A stretch of DNA of 64,000 bases from Streptomyces niger (GCF_000718305.1 NZ_JOFQ01000009.1:159140-223139); one strand, 5' to 3'. Positions 43,617-54,505 are shown, counted from the stretch's first letter. The notes: a model not told the origin generated them from the letters alone. A program made the numbers and translations.

Positions 43617-44384
43617 TCATCGGGTGGGGAGCGCGCCGCCGTTCACGTGCAGGACCTGGCCTGTGATGTGCCGCGCCGCCGGGGAGGCCAGGAACGCCAC
43701 GGCGCCCGCCACGTCCTCGGGGGAGCCGGGCCGGTCGACGGCGGTCTCCGTCACCAACTGGGTACGCCGCTCATCGGTGAGCCGGTCCCGGAAGAACTCG
43801 GTGTCGGCGATGTAGCCGGGCGCGACCACGTTGGCGGTGATCCCGCGCGCCCCCAGGGTGCGGGCCAGGTCGATGTTCCACGTCGAGAGGCCGGCCTTCG
43901 CCGCACCGTACGAACCGCCTCCCCGGGCGGCGGCGATCGACCCGATGTGCACGACCGCACCGCCTTCGGCGAGCCGTCCCTCCAGGGCCTTCGTCGTCAG
44001 CGCTGCGCTGACCAGGTTCGCGTCGAGGTTGGCACGGAAGTCGTGGGCGTACGACGCCAGGTCCGGTGCCGCGTCCGATGCCGCGTCCGATGCCGCGTCC
44101 GACGTCACGTCCGATGCCGTGTCCGTATCGAAGTCGGTGTTCCCGCCCGCGTTGTTGACCAGCACGTCGACGCTGCCGGGCAGCTCGGCGAGCAGCCGGG
44201 TGAGCGCTTCGGGGTCGGTGTGGTCGCAGACCACGGTGCGGGCGCCGATACGGTCCGCCGCCTCCTTGAGCGGCCCGGCGCGCCGGCCGGTGACGACCAC
44301 CGCTTCCCCCTGCTCGGCGAAGTGCCGCGCGATGGCGTAGCCGATGCCCGTGCCGCCGCCGGTGACCAGGACGTTGCGTGTCAT
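43617..44384 (-). CDS. SDR family oxidoreductase (FabG-like) with Asp-Ala-Ser repeat
   Basis: A 255-aa NADP-dependent short-chain reductase. Motifs: LVTGGGTGIGYAIARHFAE, VVVTGRRAGPL (NADP type Arg), VLVNNAGG, the catalytic Ser in VVHIGSIAAARGG and YGAAK, then ANVVAPGYIADT and the C-terminal HITGQVLHVNGG. The sequence resembles 3-oxoacyl-ACP reductase but no fatty-acid genes adjoin. After the NNAG motif, where the family has a short loop, lies a DTASDVTSDAASDAASDAAP insertion encoded by a 12-bp tandem repeat. Divergent from a MarR gene that probably represses it. Confidence 0.92.
   Translation of the reverse strand: MTRNVLVTGGGTGIGYAIARHFAEQGEAVVVTGRRAGPLKEAADRIGARTVVCDHTDPEALTRLLAELPGSVDVLVNNAGGNTDFDTDTASDVTSDAASDAASDAAPDLASYAHDFRANLDANLVSAALTTKALEGRLAEGGAVVHIGSIAAARGGGSYGAAKAGLSTWNIDLARTLGARGITANVVAPGYIADTEFFRDRLTDERRTQLVTETAVDRPGSPEDVAGAVAFLASPAARHITGQVLHVNGGALPTR
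44068..44127 (-). repeat. 12-bp x5 in-frame repeat in the SDR gene
   Basis: Five contiguous 12-bp units (44068, 44080, 44092, 44104, 44116; consensus GCCGCGTCCGAT on the + strand) encode the tetrapeptide Ser-Asp-Ala-Ala. The first three copies are almost identical, which suggests recent slippage. Confidence 0.9.
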
Positions 44385-44411
44385 AAGCTGAACCCCTCAC
44401 ATCCATTCAGG

Positions 44412-44429
44412 TCTAAATTTAGAGCTAAA
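44412..44429. promoter_or_regulatory. Overlapping palindromes in the SDR-MarR divergent promoter
   Basis: TCTAAATTTAGA (44412-44423) is a perfect 12-bp palindrome, and TTTAG-AG-CTAAA (44418-44429) is a second dyad overlapping it. They lie midway between the two divergent start codons (44384 and 44452) in an AT-rich pocket, as expected for a MarR dimer site. Confidence 0.7.
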
Positions 44430-44451
44430 CGTAGCAGGGGAGAGGGGAGCC

Positions 44452-45054
44452 GTGGCAAGGGAGAACGGGCCGCAGGACGAGGACGGTCGGCAGGGGGAGG
44501 CCGGTCGACAAGGAGAGGGCAGGGTTCCGTCCGACCCCGTGCGCGACATCGCCGCCGCGTGGGAGCGCGAGCGTCCGGGCACGCCCGTCTCGTCGATCGG
44601 GATCGTCACGAGCATCTGGCAGCTGGCCAAGCTGTTCGGCGACGACCGTCGCCGCACGCTCGCCCGCGCCGGCGTGGACACCGCCACTCTGGACCTGCTC
44701 AGCGTGTTGCGGCGGAGCGGGCCGCCCTACACCCTCAGCACCCGAGAGATCGGCCGCCGCAGCATGATCACGGCCGGCGCCGTCTCCCAGCGGGTGGCCC
44801 GTGCCGAACGGGAGAACCTGGTGTCCCGTGGGCCCGCGCAGGGCCGGCCGCGCACCGTGGAGGTCACGCTGACCGCGACGGGGCACGAGGTCGTCGAGGC
44901 GACCGTGGACCAGGTGCTGCACCGGGAGGCCGAGCTCCTCGACGGGCTCGCCCCCGAGAAGCAGGCCGAGCTGACCGCCCTGCTCCGCGCCCTCCTCGCG
45001 GACGTCCAGCACCGCCTCGGCGACGACCGCCTGACGCACGTCGGCGAGGACTGA
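44452..45054 (+). CDS. MarR family transcriptional regulator (second)
   Basis: A 200-aa winged-helix regulator. After a charged 45-residue leader the core reads SIWQLAKLFGDDRRRTLARA, LDLLSVLRRSGPPYTLSTRE, the recognition helix MITAGAVSQRVARAERENLV, and the wing SRGPAQGRPRTVEVTLTATG. AGGGGAG precedes GTG 44452. It is divergent from the SDR gene with a palindromic site between them, giving a simple repressor/target pair. The ligand is unknown. Confidence 0.9.
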   Translation: MARENGPQDEDGRQGEAGRQGEGRVPSDPVRDIAAAWERERPGTPVSSIGIVTSIWQLAKLFGDDRRRTLARAGVDTATLDLLSVLRRSGPPYTLSTREIGRRSMITAGAVSQRVARAERENLVSRGPAQGRPRTVEVTLTATGHEVVEATVDQVLHREAELLDGLAPEKQAELTALLRALLADVQHRLGDDRLTHVGED

Positions 45055-45072
45055 CGCAGGGCCCCGGACGGC

Positions 45073-45109
45073 GGCGGGTGGCGGCGGCGCTCAGGCCGGG
45101 CCACCCGCC
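45073..45109. terminator. Hairpin between MarR and tex genes
   Basis: Arms GGCGGGTGGC (45073-45082) and GCCACCCGCC (45100-45109) pair perfectly between the convergent stop codons at 45054 and 45152. Confidence 0.65.
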
Positions 45110-45151
45110 ACCCGGTGTATGGGCTTATCGCCCGCCGACCGGGTCTACGGG

Positions 45152-47635
<2,484 letters not shown>

Positions 47636-47752
47636 GATGCTCCCGACCTGCCTTCTCGCGCTGTGCTTGAGCCTGCATTGTGCAGGGTCGCGGTCCGGCC
47701 TGTCGCGTGACCCGGGCAGGTGGCCACAGGTGTGACAAGAGGCACGGCACCA

Positions 47753-47784
47753 GGGCGGGCCGCCGGACGGCCGGCGGCCCGCCC
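47753..47784 (-). terminator. Terminator of the SCO6745-like gene
   Basis: 14-bp perfect arms (47753-47766 and 47771-47784) with a 4-base loop, directly after the gene's stop on the minus strand. Confidence 0.75.
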
Positions 47785-47795
47785 CGAAGGCCGGC

Positions 47796-48683
47796 TCAGC
47801 CCTGGCCGAACAGGTCGGCGGGGAACGCCCCGTTGCCGACCGCGGTGGTGGTGAACGTCGTGGCCAGCTCGGTCAGCCGGGCCACGTCCGCCGCACCGAG
47901 GCTCTCGTACGGAGCCGCGTCCAGGCGGTCGGTGGCGTCCTCCAGGTCGGCGCGGAGCTGCGTACCGGCCTCCGTCAGGCCGTACTCGGCGTCCAGGATG
48001 CCGCGGTCGCGCAGCGCGTCGCGCGCGCCCTCCCACTCCTCGGCCGACCAGCCGCGGGTCGCCAGGATCCACTTGGTGCTCATGCCGCGGCCGCTGGCGG
48101 TGTGCGAGGCGAGCGCCTCAAGGGGGCCCAGGCCGGCGTCGGCGAGCGCGATGAGGTGGCCGTCGCCGCGGTGCTCGCGCAGCAGCGTCGCGGCGTGCCA
48201 GTACGCCAGGTGCGGCGCCTCGGGCACCGGGAGGTCGGCGTGCGCGGCGTACAGCGGCCGGGCGTGTCGGGAGCAGGCCTCGGTGGCGCGCAGCGCGAGC
48301 CGGGCCGCCTCGGCCATCTCGGCGGACTCCACGAGCTCGTCGCCCAGCAGCCGGCGCAGCGTGCTGTCGGCGGCGCGCAGCCGGGCGTCGAGCACCTGCT
48401 GCGGCGTGACGACCGACCAGGCCTCCGGGAGGTGCCGGGCGATCAGCTCGTACTTGAAGTTGTAGAACGTCGCGGCGACGACGCCGGGGCCCACCGGGCC
48501 CATCGCGGCGGCCCGGCCGAGGAAGTAGGCGGCGCTGCGGTCCTCGATGCCGAGCTTCGCCATCTCGGTCGGGAAGTCCGGGGAGAAGTACACCGTGGAG
48601 TGCAGCGGGTTGATCACGTTGTGACAGCGTCGCCCGGCGCGGTCGGGCAGCGCGGAGCCGTTCTGGGAAGCCGTGGTGGTCAT
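47796..48683 (-). CDS. SCO6745/SalK-like family protein
   Basis: A 295-aa soluble helical protein resembling the actinobacterial SCO6745 family, also linked to SalK-type sequences. Characteristic segments are [77 protein letters not shown] and the terminal winged-helix-like [20 protein letters not shown]. The last region resembles a MarR-type wing, so DNA binding is possible but untested. ATG 48683 is divergent from the GlxA-type regulator gene (130 bp), which might share control. No catalytic motif is apparent. Confidence 0.78.
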   Translation of the reverse strand: MTTTASQNGSALPDRAGRRCHNVINPLHSTVYFSPDFPTEMAKLGIEDRSAAYFLGRAAAMGPVGPGVVAATFYNFKYELIARHLPEAWSVVTPQQVLDARLRAADSTLRRLLGDELVESAEMAEAARLALRATEACSRHARPLYAAHADLPVPEAPHLAYWHAATLLREHRGDGHLIALADAGLGPLEALASHTASGRGMSTKWILATRGWSAEEWEGARDALRDRGILDAEYGLTEAGTQLRADLEDATDRLDAAPYESLGAADVARLTELATTFTTTAVGNGAFPADLFGQG

Positions 48684-48813
48684 GGCAGCACGTTACCGAC
48701 CCGTCGGTATGCCCGGTAGGCCGGGGCGGGCGGAGGACCGCGCCGACCGCCGTGGCAGGAAAGGTGGGAAAGTCGTCATTGCCGCCACTCCGCGCCGCAT
48801 CCACGATGGGGCC

Positions 48814-49797
48814 ATGCCACCGCACGACGTACTGGTCGTCCTCTACGACGATCTCCAGAGCCTGGACGTCACCGGCCCCCTGGAGGTCTTCACGGGCGCC
48901 GGCCACTGTGTGCCCGGCGCTTACCGGGTCCGTACCGCCACGCTCGACGGCGCCCCCGTACGCACCTCCAGCGGCCTGCGCATCACGCCGGACCTGGCGC
49001 TCCCCGAAGCGGCGCCGCCGGACACCCTCCTGGTGCCCGGCGGGCAGGGCACGAGGGAGCCCGACCCGCGGCTCGTCGACTGGCTGCGCACTCATGCGCC
49101 GCGGGCCGGCCGCAAGGTCTCGGTCTGCACGGGCGCCTTCCTGCTGGCCGCAGCGGGCCTGCTGGAGGGGCGCCGCGCCACCACGCACTGGGCGATGTGC
49201 GACGCGCTGGCCGGCCGCTTCCCGGGCGTCCACGTCGATCCTGAGCCGATCTTCATCCGGGACGGCGACCTGGCCACCTCGGCCGGCGTCACCGCGGGCA
49301 TCGACCTGGCGCTGGCTCTCGTGGAGGAGGACCACGGGCGGGACGTCGCGCTGACCGTCGCCCGCCATCTCGTCGTCTTCCTGCGCCGCCCCGGCAGCCA
49401 GACCCAGTTCAGCGCCCAGCTCGCCGCGCAGACCGCGGAACGCCCGCCGCTGCGCGAGGTGCAGCACTGGATCACCGAGCACCCGGCCGCCGACCTGTCC
49501 GTCGAAGCGCTCGCGTCCCGCTCGGGGCTCTCACCACGCCACTTCGCGCGGGCGTTCCGTGACGAAGTCGGCATGACGCCAGGTCGTTATGTCGACAGAG
49601 TGCGGCTGGAGGCGGCGCGCCGACTCTTGGAGGACACCACGGACGGCGTCGGACGCGTCGCACGCCGCTGCGGATACGGCACCCCCGAAGCCATGCGCCG
49701 CGCCTTCCTGCGCGCCCTCGGCACCGGCCCGGCGGAGTACCGCCGCCGGTACCGCCCGCACCACCCGACGGCCCCTCAGCCGTCGGCCGCACGCTGA
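48814..49797 (+). CDS. GlxA family regulator (DJ-1/PfpI + AraC helix-turn-helix)
   Basis: A 327-aa two-domain regulator. Residues 1-190 form a DJ-1/PfpI-like sensor (DVLVVLYDDLQSLDVTGPLE; the nucleophile-elbow Cys in RKVSVCTGAFLLAAAGLLEG). Residues ~215-320 are an AraC-type DNA-binding domain (LSVEALASRSGLSPRHFARA and RVARRCGYGTPEAMRRAFLR). GlxA-type proteins sense small molecules. ATG 48814 has a CACGAT hexamer 6 bases upstream and no Shine-Dalgarno, so it may be leaderless. It is followed by a stand-alone DJ-1 gene of similar fold, suggesting that one regulates the other. Confidence 0.93.
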   Translation: MPPHDVLVVLYDDLQSLDVTGPLEVFTGAGHCVPGAYRVRTATLDGAPVRTSSGLRITPDLALPEAAPPDTLLVPGGQGTREPDPRLVDWLRTHAPRAGRKVSVCTGAFLLAAAGLLEGRRATTHWAMCDALAGRFPGVHVDPEPIFIRDGDLATSAGVTAGIDLALALVEEDHGRDVALTVARHLVVFLRRPGSQTQFSAQLAAQTAERPPLREVQHWITEHPAADLSVEALASRSGLSPRHFARAFRDEVGMTPGRYVDRVRLEAARRLLEDTTDGVGRVARRCGYGTPEAMRRAFLRALGTGPAEYRRRYRPHHPTAPQPSAAR

Positions 49798-49808
49798 CGA
49801 ACGCTACC

Positions 49809-49868
49809 GAACGCTGATGACCGCCGACGAACGCTGATGACCGCTGCCGAACGCTGACGAACGTTGAC
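49809..49868. repeat. 20/10-bp GAACGCTGA repeat between GlxA and DJ-1 genes
   Basis: GAACGCTGATGACCGC-type 20-bp units (49809-49828, 49829-49848) are followed by two 10-bp half-units. They sit in the leader of the next gene, ending just before its ribosome site. Confidence 0.75.
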
Positions 49869-49881
49869 GAAGGGGCACCTC

Positions 49882-50538
49882 ATGCAGATCGCGATCCTCC
49901 TCTACGACCGCTTCACCGCCCTGGACGCCATCGGGCCGTACGACACGCTCGGACGGCTGCCCGGCGCGGAGACGGTCTTCGTGGGCCAGCGCACGGGCCC
50001 CGTACGCAACGACAGCCACGGCCTCGCGATGGTCGCCGACGCCACCCTGGAAGAGGTCACCGCGCCCGACATCCTGGTCGTGCCCGGCGGCCCCGGGCAG
50101 AGCGACCTGATGGCCGACGGCCCGCTCCTCGAATGGCTGCGCGCCGTCGACACCGCCACCACCTGGACCACCTCCGTGTGCACGGGCTCGCTGCTGCTGG
50201 CCGCCGCCGGGTTGTTGGAGGGGCGCCGCGCCACCTCCCACTGGCTCGCGCTGGACCAGCTCAAGGAGTACGGCGCCGCGCCCACGGGGGAGCGGGTCGT
50301 CTTCGACGGCAAGTACGTCACGGCGGCCGGCGTCTCCTCGGGCATCGACATGGGCCTGACCCTGCTGGGCCGGCTCCAGGGCGACGAACTCGCGCAGACC
50401 GTGCAGCTGGCCATCGAGTACGACCCGCAGCCGCCGTACGACAGCGGCTCCCCGGAGAAGGCCCCGGTCGGAATCGTCGAGGCGCTGCGCGGCAGGAGTC
50501 GGCTGGTGCTCAAGGGCTCCGACGGCCCGGCGAACTGA
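49882..50538 (+). CDS. DJ-1/PfpI family protein (isonitrile-hydratase-like)
   Basis: A 218-aa single-domain DJ-1/PfpI protein beginning MQIAILLYDRFTALDAIGPYDTL. The conserved Cys lies in TSVCTGSLLLAAAGLLEGRR, and the preceding VVPGGPGQSDLM loop gives the oxyanion site. This form is shared with isonitrile hydratase InhA and with many uncharacterised GlxA-linked proteins. AAGGGG lies 7 bases before ATG 49882. Paired in direction with the GlxA regulator upstream. The substrate is not predictable. Confidence 0.88.
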   Translation: MQIAILLYDRFTALDAIGPYDTLGRLPGAETVFVGQRTGPVRNDSHGLAMVADATLEEVTAPDILVVPGGPGQSDLMADGPLLEWLRAVDTATTWTTSVCTGSLLLAAAGLLEGRRATSHWLALDQLKEYGAAPTGERVVFDGKYVTAAGVSSGIDMGLTLLGRLQGDELAQTVQLAIEYDPQPPYDSGSPEKAPVGIVEALRGRSRLVLKGSDGPAN

Positions 50539-50651
50539 CCACCGCGCCCCCGCCGCGCGTCAACTCTCGCCCCGCCGCGGGTCAACTCTTGCCCCGTGGC
50601 GGGTCAACACCCCTCCCGCCGCAGGTCAGCGGAGTTGTCAGTGGTGCCGGT

Positions 50652-50663
50652 TACGGTGCTGCC
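50652..50663 (+). promoter_or_regulatory. -10 box of a leaderless gene
   Basis: TACGGT at 50652-50657 ends 6 bases before ATG 50664, with no Shine-Dalgarno between, the spacing seen in leaderless Streptomyces transcripts. Confidence 0.5.
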
Positions 50664-51455
50664 ATGACTCGGATGACGTTCGACCGGCACTGCGGCGAAA
50701 TCGTCGCGCAGACCGACCTGTTGCGTTCCCACATCCAGGGTGCCGACCTGTCGGTCCCGGTCCCGTCCTGCCCCGGCTGGACCGTCAACCAGCTCCTGCG
50801 GCACCTGGGCGGTGCCCAGCGGTGGGCGGCGGAGACGGTACGCGGCCGGGTGACGGAGCCGCTGCCCGAGGGCCACTTCCGCGACCTCTCGCCGTACGTG
50901 GGTGAGGACCCGGCCATCCTCGACGGCTGGCTCGCCGAGGGGGCCGGGGAGCTCGCCGACGCGCTCCGGGAGGCCGGGCCGGACGCGGAGCTGTGGACCC
51001 CGGTCCCGGGGGAGCGGACCGCGTTCTACGCCCGCCGCTTCGCGCACGAGACGGCGCTGCACCGCGCCGACGCCGCGCTCGCCCTCGGCGTGCCGTACGA
51101 CCTCGACGAGGAGGTGGCGCTGGACGCGGTCGACGAGTGGCTGTCGCTCGGCTCGCTGCCGATGATGTTCGACCACCACCCCGAGCTGCGCGAGCTGCTC
51201 GGCCCCGGCCGCACGCTGCACTTCCACGCCACGAACACCGCTCCCGAGGCGGCGGCGGAATGGGTGGTCGACCTCACCGGCGACGGCATCACCTGGCGCC
51301 GGGCACACGAGAAGGCCGCGGTCGCCGTGCGCGGGCCGCTCGTCGAACTGCTGCTGACGCTCTACCGGCGGCGCTCCCCGCACGACGGCACCGTCGAGGT
51401 CATCGGCGACGCGAAGCTGCTGGACTTCTGGCAGGAGCGGGTCGCCTTCGGATGA
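50664..51455 (+). CDS. Maleylpyruvate isomerase family (mycothiol-type DinB fold) protein
   Basis: A 263-aa protein of the MDMPI/DinB-2 fold. The N-terminal four-helix domain contains SCPGWTVNQLLRHLGGAQRW with the first metal His, and ARRFAHETALHRADAALALG with the Glu and second His, so the three metal ligands are present. The C-terminal domain follows with LHFHATNTAPEA. Characterised relatives use mycothiol to isomerise maleylpyruvate, but most Streptomyces paralogues are of unknown substrate and no aromatic-degradation genes adjoin here. Confidence 0.85.
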   Translation: MTRMTFDRHCGEIVAQTDLLRSHIQGADLSVPVPSCPGWTVNQLLRHLGGAQRWAAETVRGRVTEPLPEGHFRDLSPYVGEDPAILDGWLAEGAGELADALREAGPDAELWTPVPGERTAFYARRFAHETALHRADAALALGVPYDLDEEVALDAVDEWLSLGSLPMMFDHHPELRELLGPGRTLHFHATNTAPEAAAEWVVDLTGDGITWRRAHEKAAVAVRGPLVELLLTLYRRRSPHDGTVEVIGDAKLLDFWQERVAFG

Positions 51456-51480
51456 GTCCCCCCGCCGGCAGGAGCCCGGC

Positions 51481-52230
51481 TCACACCGTCCACTCGAAGC
51501 GCGGCGCCCGGCGCTCCAGGAAGGCGGCGACGCCCTCCGCCGTGTCGCCGCTGCCGCGCGCCTGCGCCTCCCAGTACGCGCTCCGCCCGGCGTCCGCCGG
51601 CCCGTCGGCGAACTCCTTCGCCGCCGCCTGGGTCAGCTGCGACCGGCTCGCCAGGAGCGCCGAGAAGTCCGCGACCCGCTTGTCCAGCTCACCCTCCGGG
51701 AGCACCTCGTCCACCAGCCCGGACCGCAGCGCCCGCGCGCAGTCGATCAACTCCCCTGAGAAGAGGAGGTACTTGGCGGTCGCCGGGCCCACGAGCCGGA
51801 CGAGCCGCTCGGTGGAGGCGGCCGGGTAGACGATCCCCAGCTTCGCCGGGGTGATGCCGAAGAGCGCACCCTCCTCGGCGAACCGCAGGTCACAGGCGGC
51901 CGCGAGCTGGCTGCCGCCGCCCACGCAGTGGCCGCGGACCGCGGCCAGCGAAGGCTTGGGGAAGGCCGCGAGCGCCTCCTCGGCGGCCAGCGCGAGCCCG
52001 CGGTTCTCGTCCCCCGACTCGCGCAGCGACCCGATGTCGGCCCCCGCGCAGAAGGTGCTGCCCTCGCCGGTCAGCACCAGTACGCGCACGGACCGGTCCG
52101 CGGCCAGCCGCTCCACCAGCTCCGGCACCGCCCGCCACATGTCGGCCGTCATGGCGTTCCGCTTGGCGGGATTGCTGATCGTGACGGTCGCGGTGCCGCC
52201 GCTGACACGCGTGCTGAGCCCTGGGTTCAT
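51481..52230 (-). CDS. Enoyl-CoA hydratase/isomerase family protein
   Basis: A 249-aa crotonase-fold protein. Oxyanion-hole segments are STFCAGADIGSL and AAVRGHCVGGGSQLAAACDL; the ALFGITPAKLGIVYPAASTE loop has Lys-Leu-Gly-Ile-Val-Tyr where hydratases carry a catalytic Glu, so the enzyme may be an isomerase or other crotonase rather than a true hydratase. ATG 52230 begins the usual N-terminal strand (TRVSGGTATVTISNPAKRNA). Convergent with the MDMPI gene (25 bp apart). Confidence 0.85.
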   Translation of the reverse strand: MNPGLSTRVSGGTATVTISNPAKRNAMTADMWRAVPELVERLAADRSVRVLVLTGEGSTFCAGADIGSLRESGDENRGLALAAEEALAAFPKPSLAAVRGHCVGGGSQLAAACDLRFAEEGALFGITPAKLGIVYPAASTERLVRLVGPATAKYLLFSGELIDCARALRSGLVDEVLPEGELDKRVADFSALLASRSQLTQAAAKEFADGPADAGRSAYWEAQARGSGDTAEGVAAFLERRAPRFEWTV

Positions 52231-52326
52231 GCTGCGGATCGTAGAGCCGACCCCCGCCCCGCGTCCCGTGGGAGAGACCGCGATCACAGCGTTACGGGGC
52301 GGGGCGGTCCCGCACGCCGGACCTGC

Positions 52327-52585
52327 GGAGCGGCGCGCCTTCCGGCTTTCGTGCCGGGGTTGGGGAGCGGCGCGTTTTGCGGTTCCCGTGCCGGGATTGG
52401 GGAGCGGCGCGTTTTGCGGTTCCCGCGTCGGGACTCCGGAGCCGCGCGCTTTGCGGTTCCCGCGCCGGGACTGTGGAGCGGCGCGCTTTGCGGTTCCCGT
52501 GCCGGGACTCCGGAGCCGCGCGCTTTGTGGTTCCCGTGCCGGGACTCCGGAGCCGCGCGCTTCCCGGCTTCCGCGCCGGGACCGT
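52327..52585. repeat. 37-bp x7 tandem repeat array
   Basis: Seven contiguous 37-bp units start at 52327, 52364, 52401, 52438, 52475, 52512 and 52549. Each starts GGAG(C/G)(C/G)GCGCG and contains TTCCCG(T/C)G(C)CGGGA, which can fold into a 5-bp hairpin. The middle five copies are close to identical, while the ends are decayed. The unit is not a multiple of 3, so the array is non-coding, and no unique spacers separate copies. It lies between the divergent enoyl-CoA hydratase and ABC-F genes. Confidence 0.92.
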
Positions 52586-52697
52586 CGCCGGGGTGCGGCC
52601 GCTCGGGTCCGCGTGTGTCGGGCCGCGGCCCCGCCGGCGTCGGGCGGCAGGAAATGGCGCGCCTGTTCGGTAGCGGCGCGGCTACGATCAGCGTCTG

Positions 52698-54350
52698 ATG
52701 TCTGCCACTCTCGTCGCCAAGAAGCTCGCCGCCGGGCACGGCGACCGGACCCTGTTCTCCGGGCTCGACCTCGTCGTCGCGCCGGGTGAAGTGATCGGGC
52801 TGGTCGGTGCCAACGGCGCGGGGAAGTCCACGCTGCTCCGGCTGTTCGCCGGCCTGGACACCCCGCAGGAAGGTGAGCTGCGGCTGAGCCCTGTCACCGC
52901 CACCGTCGGTCACCTCCCGCAGGAGCCCGAGCGCCGGGCCGGGGAGTCGGTCCGCGCCTTCCTCGCCCGCCGCACCGGCGTCGCCGCCGCGCAGCTCGCC
53001 CTGGACGAGGCCACCCAGGCGCTGGTCGAGGAGAAGCCGGGCGCCGACGACGCGTACGCCGTCGCCCTGGAGCGCTGGCTCGCACTCGGCGCCGCCGACC
53101 TGGACGAACGGGCCGAGGAGACCGCGGCCCAACTGGGCCTGGCGGTCGGCCTCGACCAGTTGATGACCTCCCTCTCGGGCGGCCAGGCGGCCCGCGCCTC
53201 GCTCGCGTCCCTGCTCCTCTCCCGGTACGACGTTTTTCTGCTGGACGAGCCGACCAACGACCTGGACCTGGACGGCCTGGAGCGGCTGGAGCGGTTCGTG
53301 ACCGGGCTGCGGGCCGGGACCGTGCTGGTCAGCCACGACCGCGAGTTCCTGACCCGGACCGTCGACCGGGTCGTGGAGCTGGACCTCGCGCAGCAGCAGG
53401 TGAACACCTACGGCGGCGGGTACGGGGCGTATCTGGAGGAGCGCGAGCGGGCCCGGCGGCACGCGCGCGAGGAGTACGAGGAGTACGCCGAGACCAAGGC
53501 GTCCCTCGAAGCGCGCGCCCACCTCCAGCGCAACTGGATGGAGAAGGGCGTCAAGAACGCCCGCCGGAAGGCCCCCGACAACGACAAGATCGGCCGTAAG
53601 GGCCGGGTGGAGGCCACCGAGAAGCAGGCCGCCAAGGCCAAGCAGACGCAGCGCATGATCGAGCGGCTGGACGTCGTCGAGGAGCCGCGCAAGGAGTGGG
53701 AGCTGCGCATGGAGATCGCGGCGGCGCCGCGCTCCGGCGCCGTGGTCGCCACGCTGCGCGGCGCACGGCTGGCCCGCGGGGACTTCCGCTTCGGCCCGGT
53801 GGACCTGCAGATCGACTGGGCGGACCGGGTCGCGATCACCGGCCCGAACGGCTCCGGCAAGTCCACCCTCCTCGGCGCGCTGCTCGGCCGGCTCCCGCTG
53901 GACGAGGGCGAGGCGTACCTGGGGCCCGGCGTGGTGGTCGGGGAGATCGAGCAGGCCCGTGGCCAGCTCTTCCAGCACCCGGACGCGGCCGGCGAACCGC
54001 TCGTGGACGCGTTCCGGCGCTCCGTCCCCGAGATGGCGCCGGCGGACGTGCGGACGCTGCTGGCCAAGTTCGGGCTGAAGGCCGGCCACGTCCTGCGGCC
54101 GGTGGCCACGCTGTCGCCGGGGGAGCGGACCCGGGCGGCGCTCGCCCTCCTGCAGGGCCGCGGCGTGAACCTCCTCGTCCTGGACGAGCCGACCAACCAC
54201 CTCGACCTGCCGGCGATCGAGCAGCTGGAGTCCGCGCTCGCGTCGTACAACGGCACGCTGCTGCTGGTCAGCCACGACCGGCGGCTGCTGGAGGCGGTGC
54301 ACACCACGCGGCGGATCGAGGTCGCGGACGGCCGGGTCGCGGAGCGCTGA
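52698..54350 (+). CDS. ABC-F family ATPase
   Basis: A 550-aa soluble protein with two ABC ATPase domains and no membrane part. Domain 1 has GLVGANGAGKSTLLRLFAG, LSGGQAARASLASLLLS and VFLLDEPTNDLDLDG; domain 2 has ITGPNGSGKSTLLGALL, LSPGERTRAALALLQG and LVLDEPTNHLDLPA. A charged interdomain linker (about 235-335, LEERERARRHAREEYEEYAE onward) would reach the ribosomal P-tRNA. It belongs to the ABC-F proteins that modulate translation or protect ribosomes from antibiotics; which applies here is open. No Shine-Dalgarno; TACGAT lies 9 bases upstream. Confidence 0.93.
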   Translation: MSATLVAKKLAAGHGDRTLFSGLDLVVAPGEVIGLVGANGAGKSTLLRLFAGLDTPQEGELRLSPVTATVGHLPQEPERRAGESVRAFLARRTGVAAAQLALDEATQALVEEKPGADDAYAVALERWLALGAADLDERAEETAAQLGLAVGLDQLMTSLSGGQAARASLASLLLSRYDVFLLDEPTNDLDLDGLERLERFVTGLRAGTVLVSHDREFLTRTVDRVVELDLAQQQVNTYGGGYGAYLEERERARRHAREEYEEYAETKASLEARAHLQRNWMEKGVKNARRKAPDNDKIGRKGRVEATEKQAAKAKQTQRMIERLDVVEEPRKEWELRMEIAAAPRSGAVVATLRGARLARGDFRFGPVDLQIDWADRVAITGPNGSGKSTLLGALLGRLPLDEGEAYLGPGVVVGEIEQARGQLFQHPDAAGEPLVDAFRRSVPEMAPADVRTLLAKFGLKAGHVLRPVATLSPGERTRAALALLQGRGVNLLVLDEPTNHLDLPAIEQLESALASYNGTLLLVSHDRRLLEAVHTTRRIEVADGRVAER

Positions 54351-54373
54351 CCGCCGGGCGGCCGGTAATGGAT

Positions 54374-54402
54374 TTGGCCCTGCAGGGCGGAACCCGTAAG
54401 GT
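54374..54402 (+). promoter_or_regulatory. Promoter of tRNA-fMet
   Basis: TTGGCC (54374-54379), a 17-bp spacer, then TAAGGT (54397-54402), placed 12 bases before the mature tRNA 5' end. The layout fits the principal sigma factor. Confidence 0.7.
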
Positions 54403-54414
54403 GGTGTTCACCGA

Positions 54415-54488
54415 CGCGGGGTGGAGCAGCTCGGTAGCTCGCTGGGCTCATAACCCAGAGGTCGCAGGTTCAAATCCTGTCTCCGCTA
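54415..54488 (+). tRNA. tRNA-fMet(CAT), initiator
   Basis: A 74-nt tRNA with anticodon CAT at 54449-54451. It is identified as the initiator by the unpaired first acceptor position (C1 opposite T72) and three consecutive G-C pairs in the anticodon stem (GGG/CCC). The D-loop AGCTCGGTAGCTC and T-loop TTCAAAT are standard. The acceptor stem contains one G-T pair. CCA is not encoded. No integrase or att duplication is seen beside it. Confidence 0.96.
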
Positions 54489-54505
54489 CTGACGCAACAG
54501 TGCGT

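Noticed and set aside
52327..52585. CRISPR array
   Set aside because: The 37-bp units are contiguous with no unique spacers, and no cas genes are present; it is a tandem repeat.
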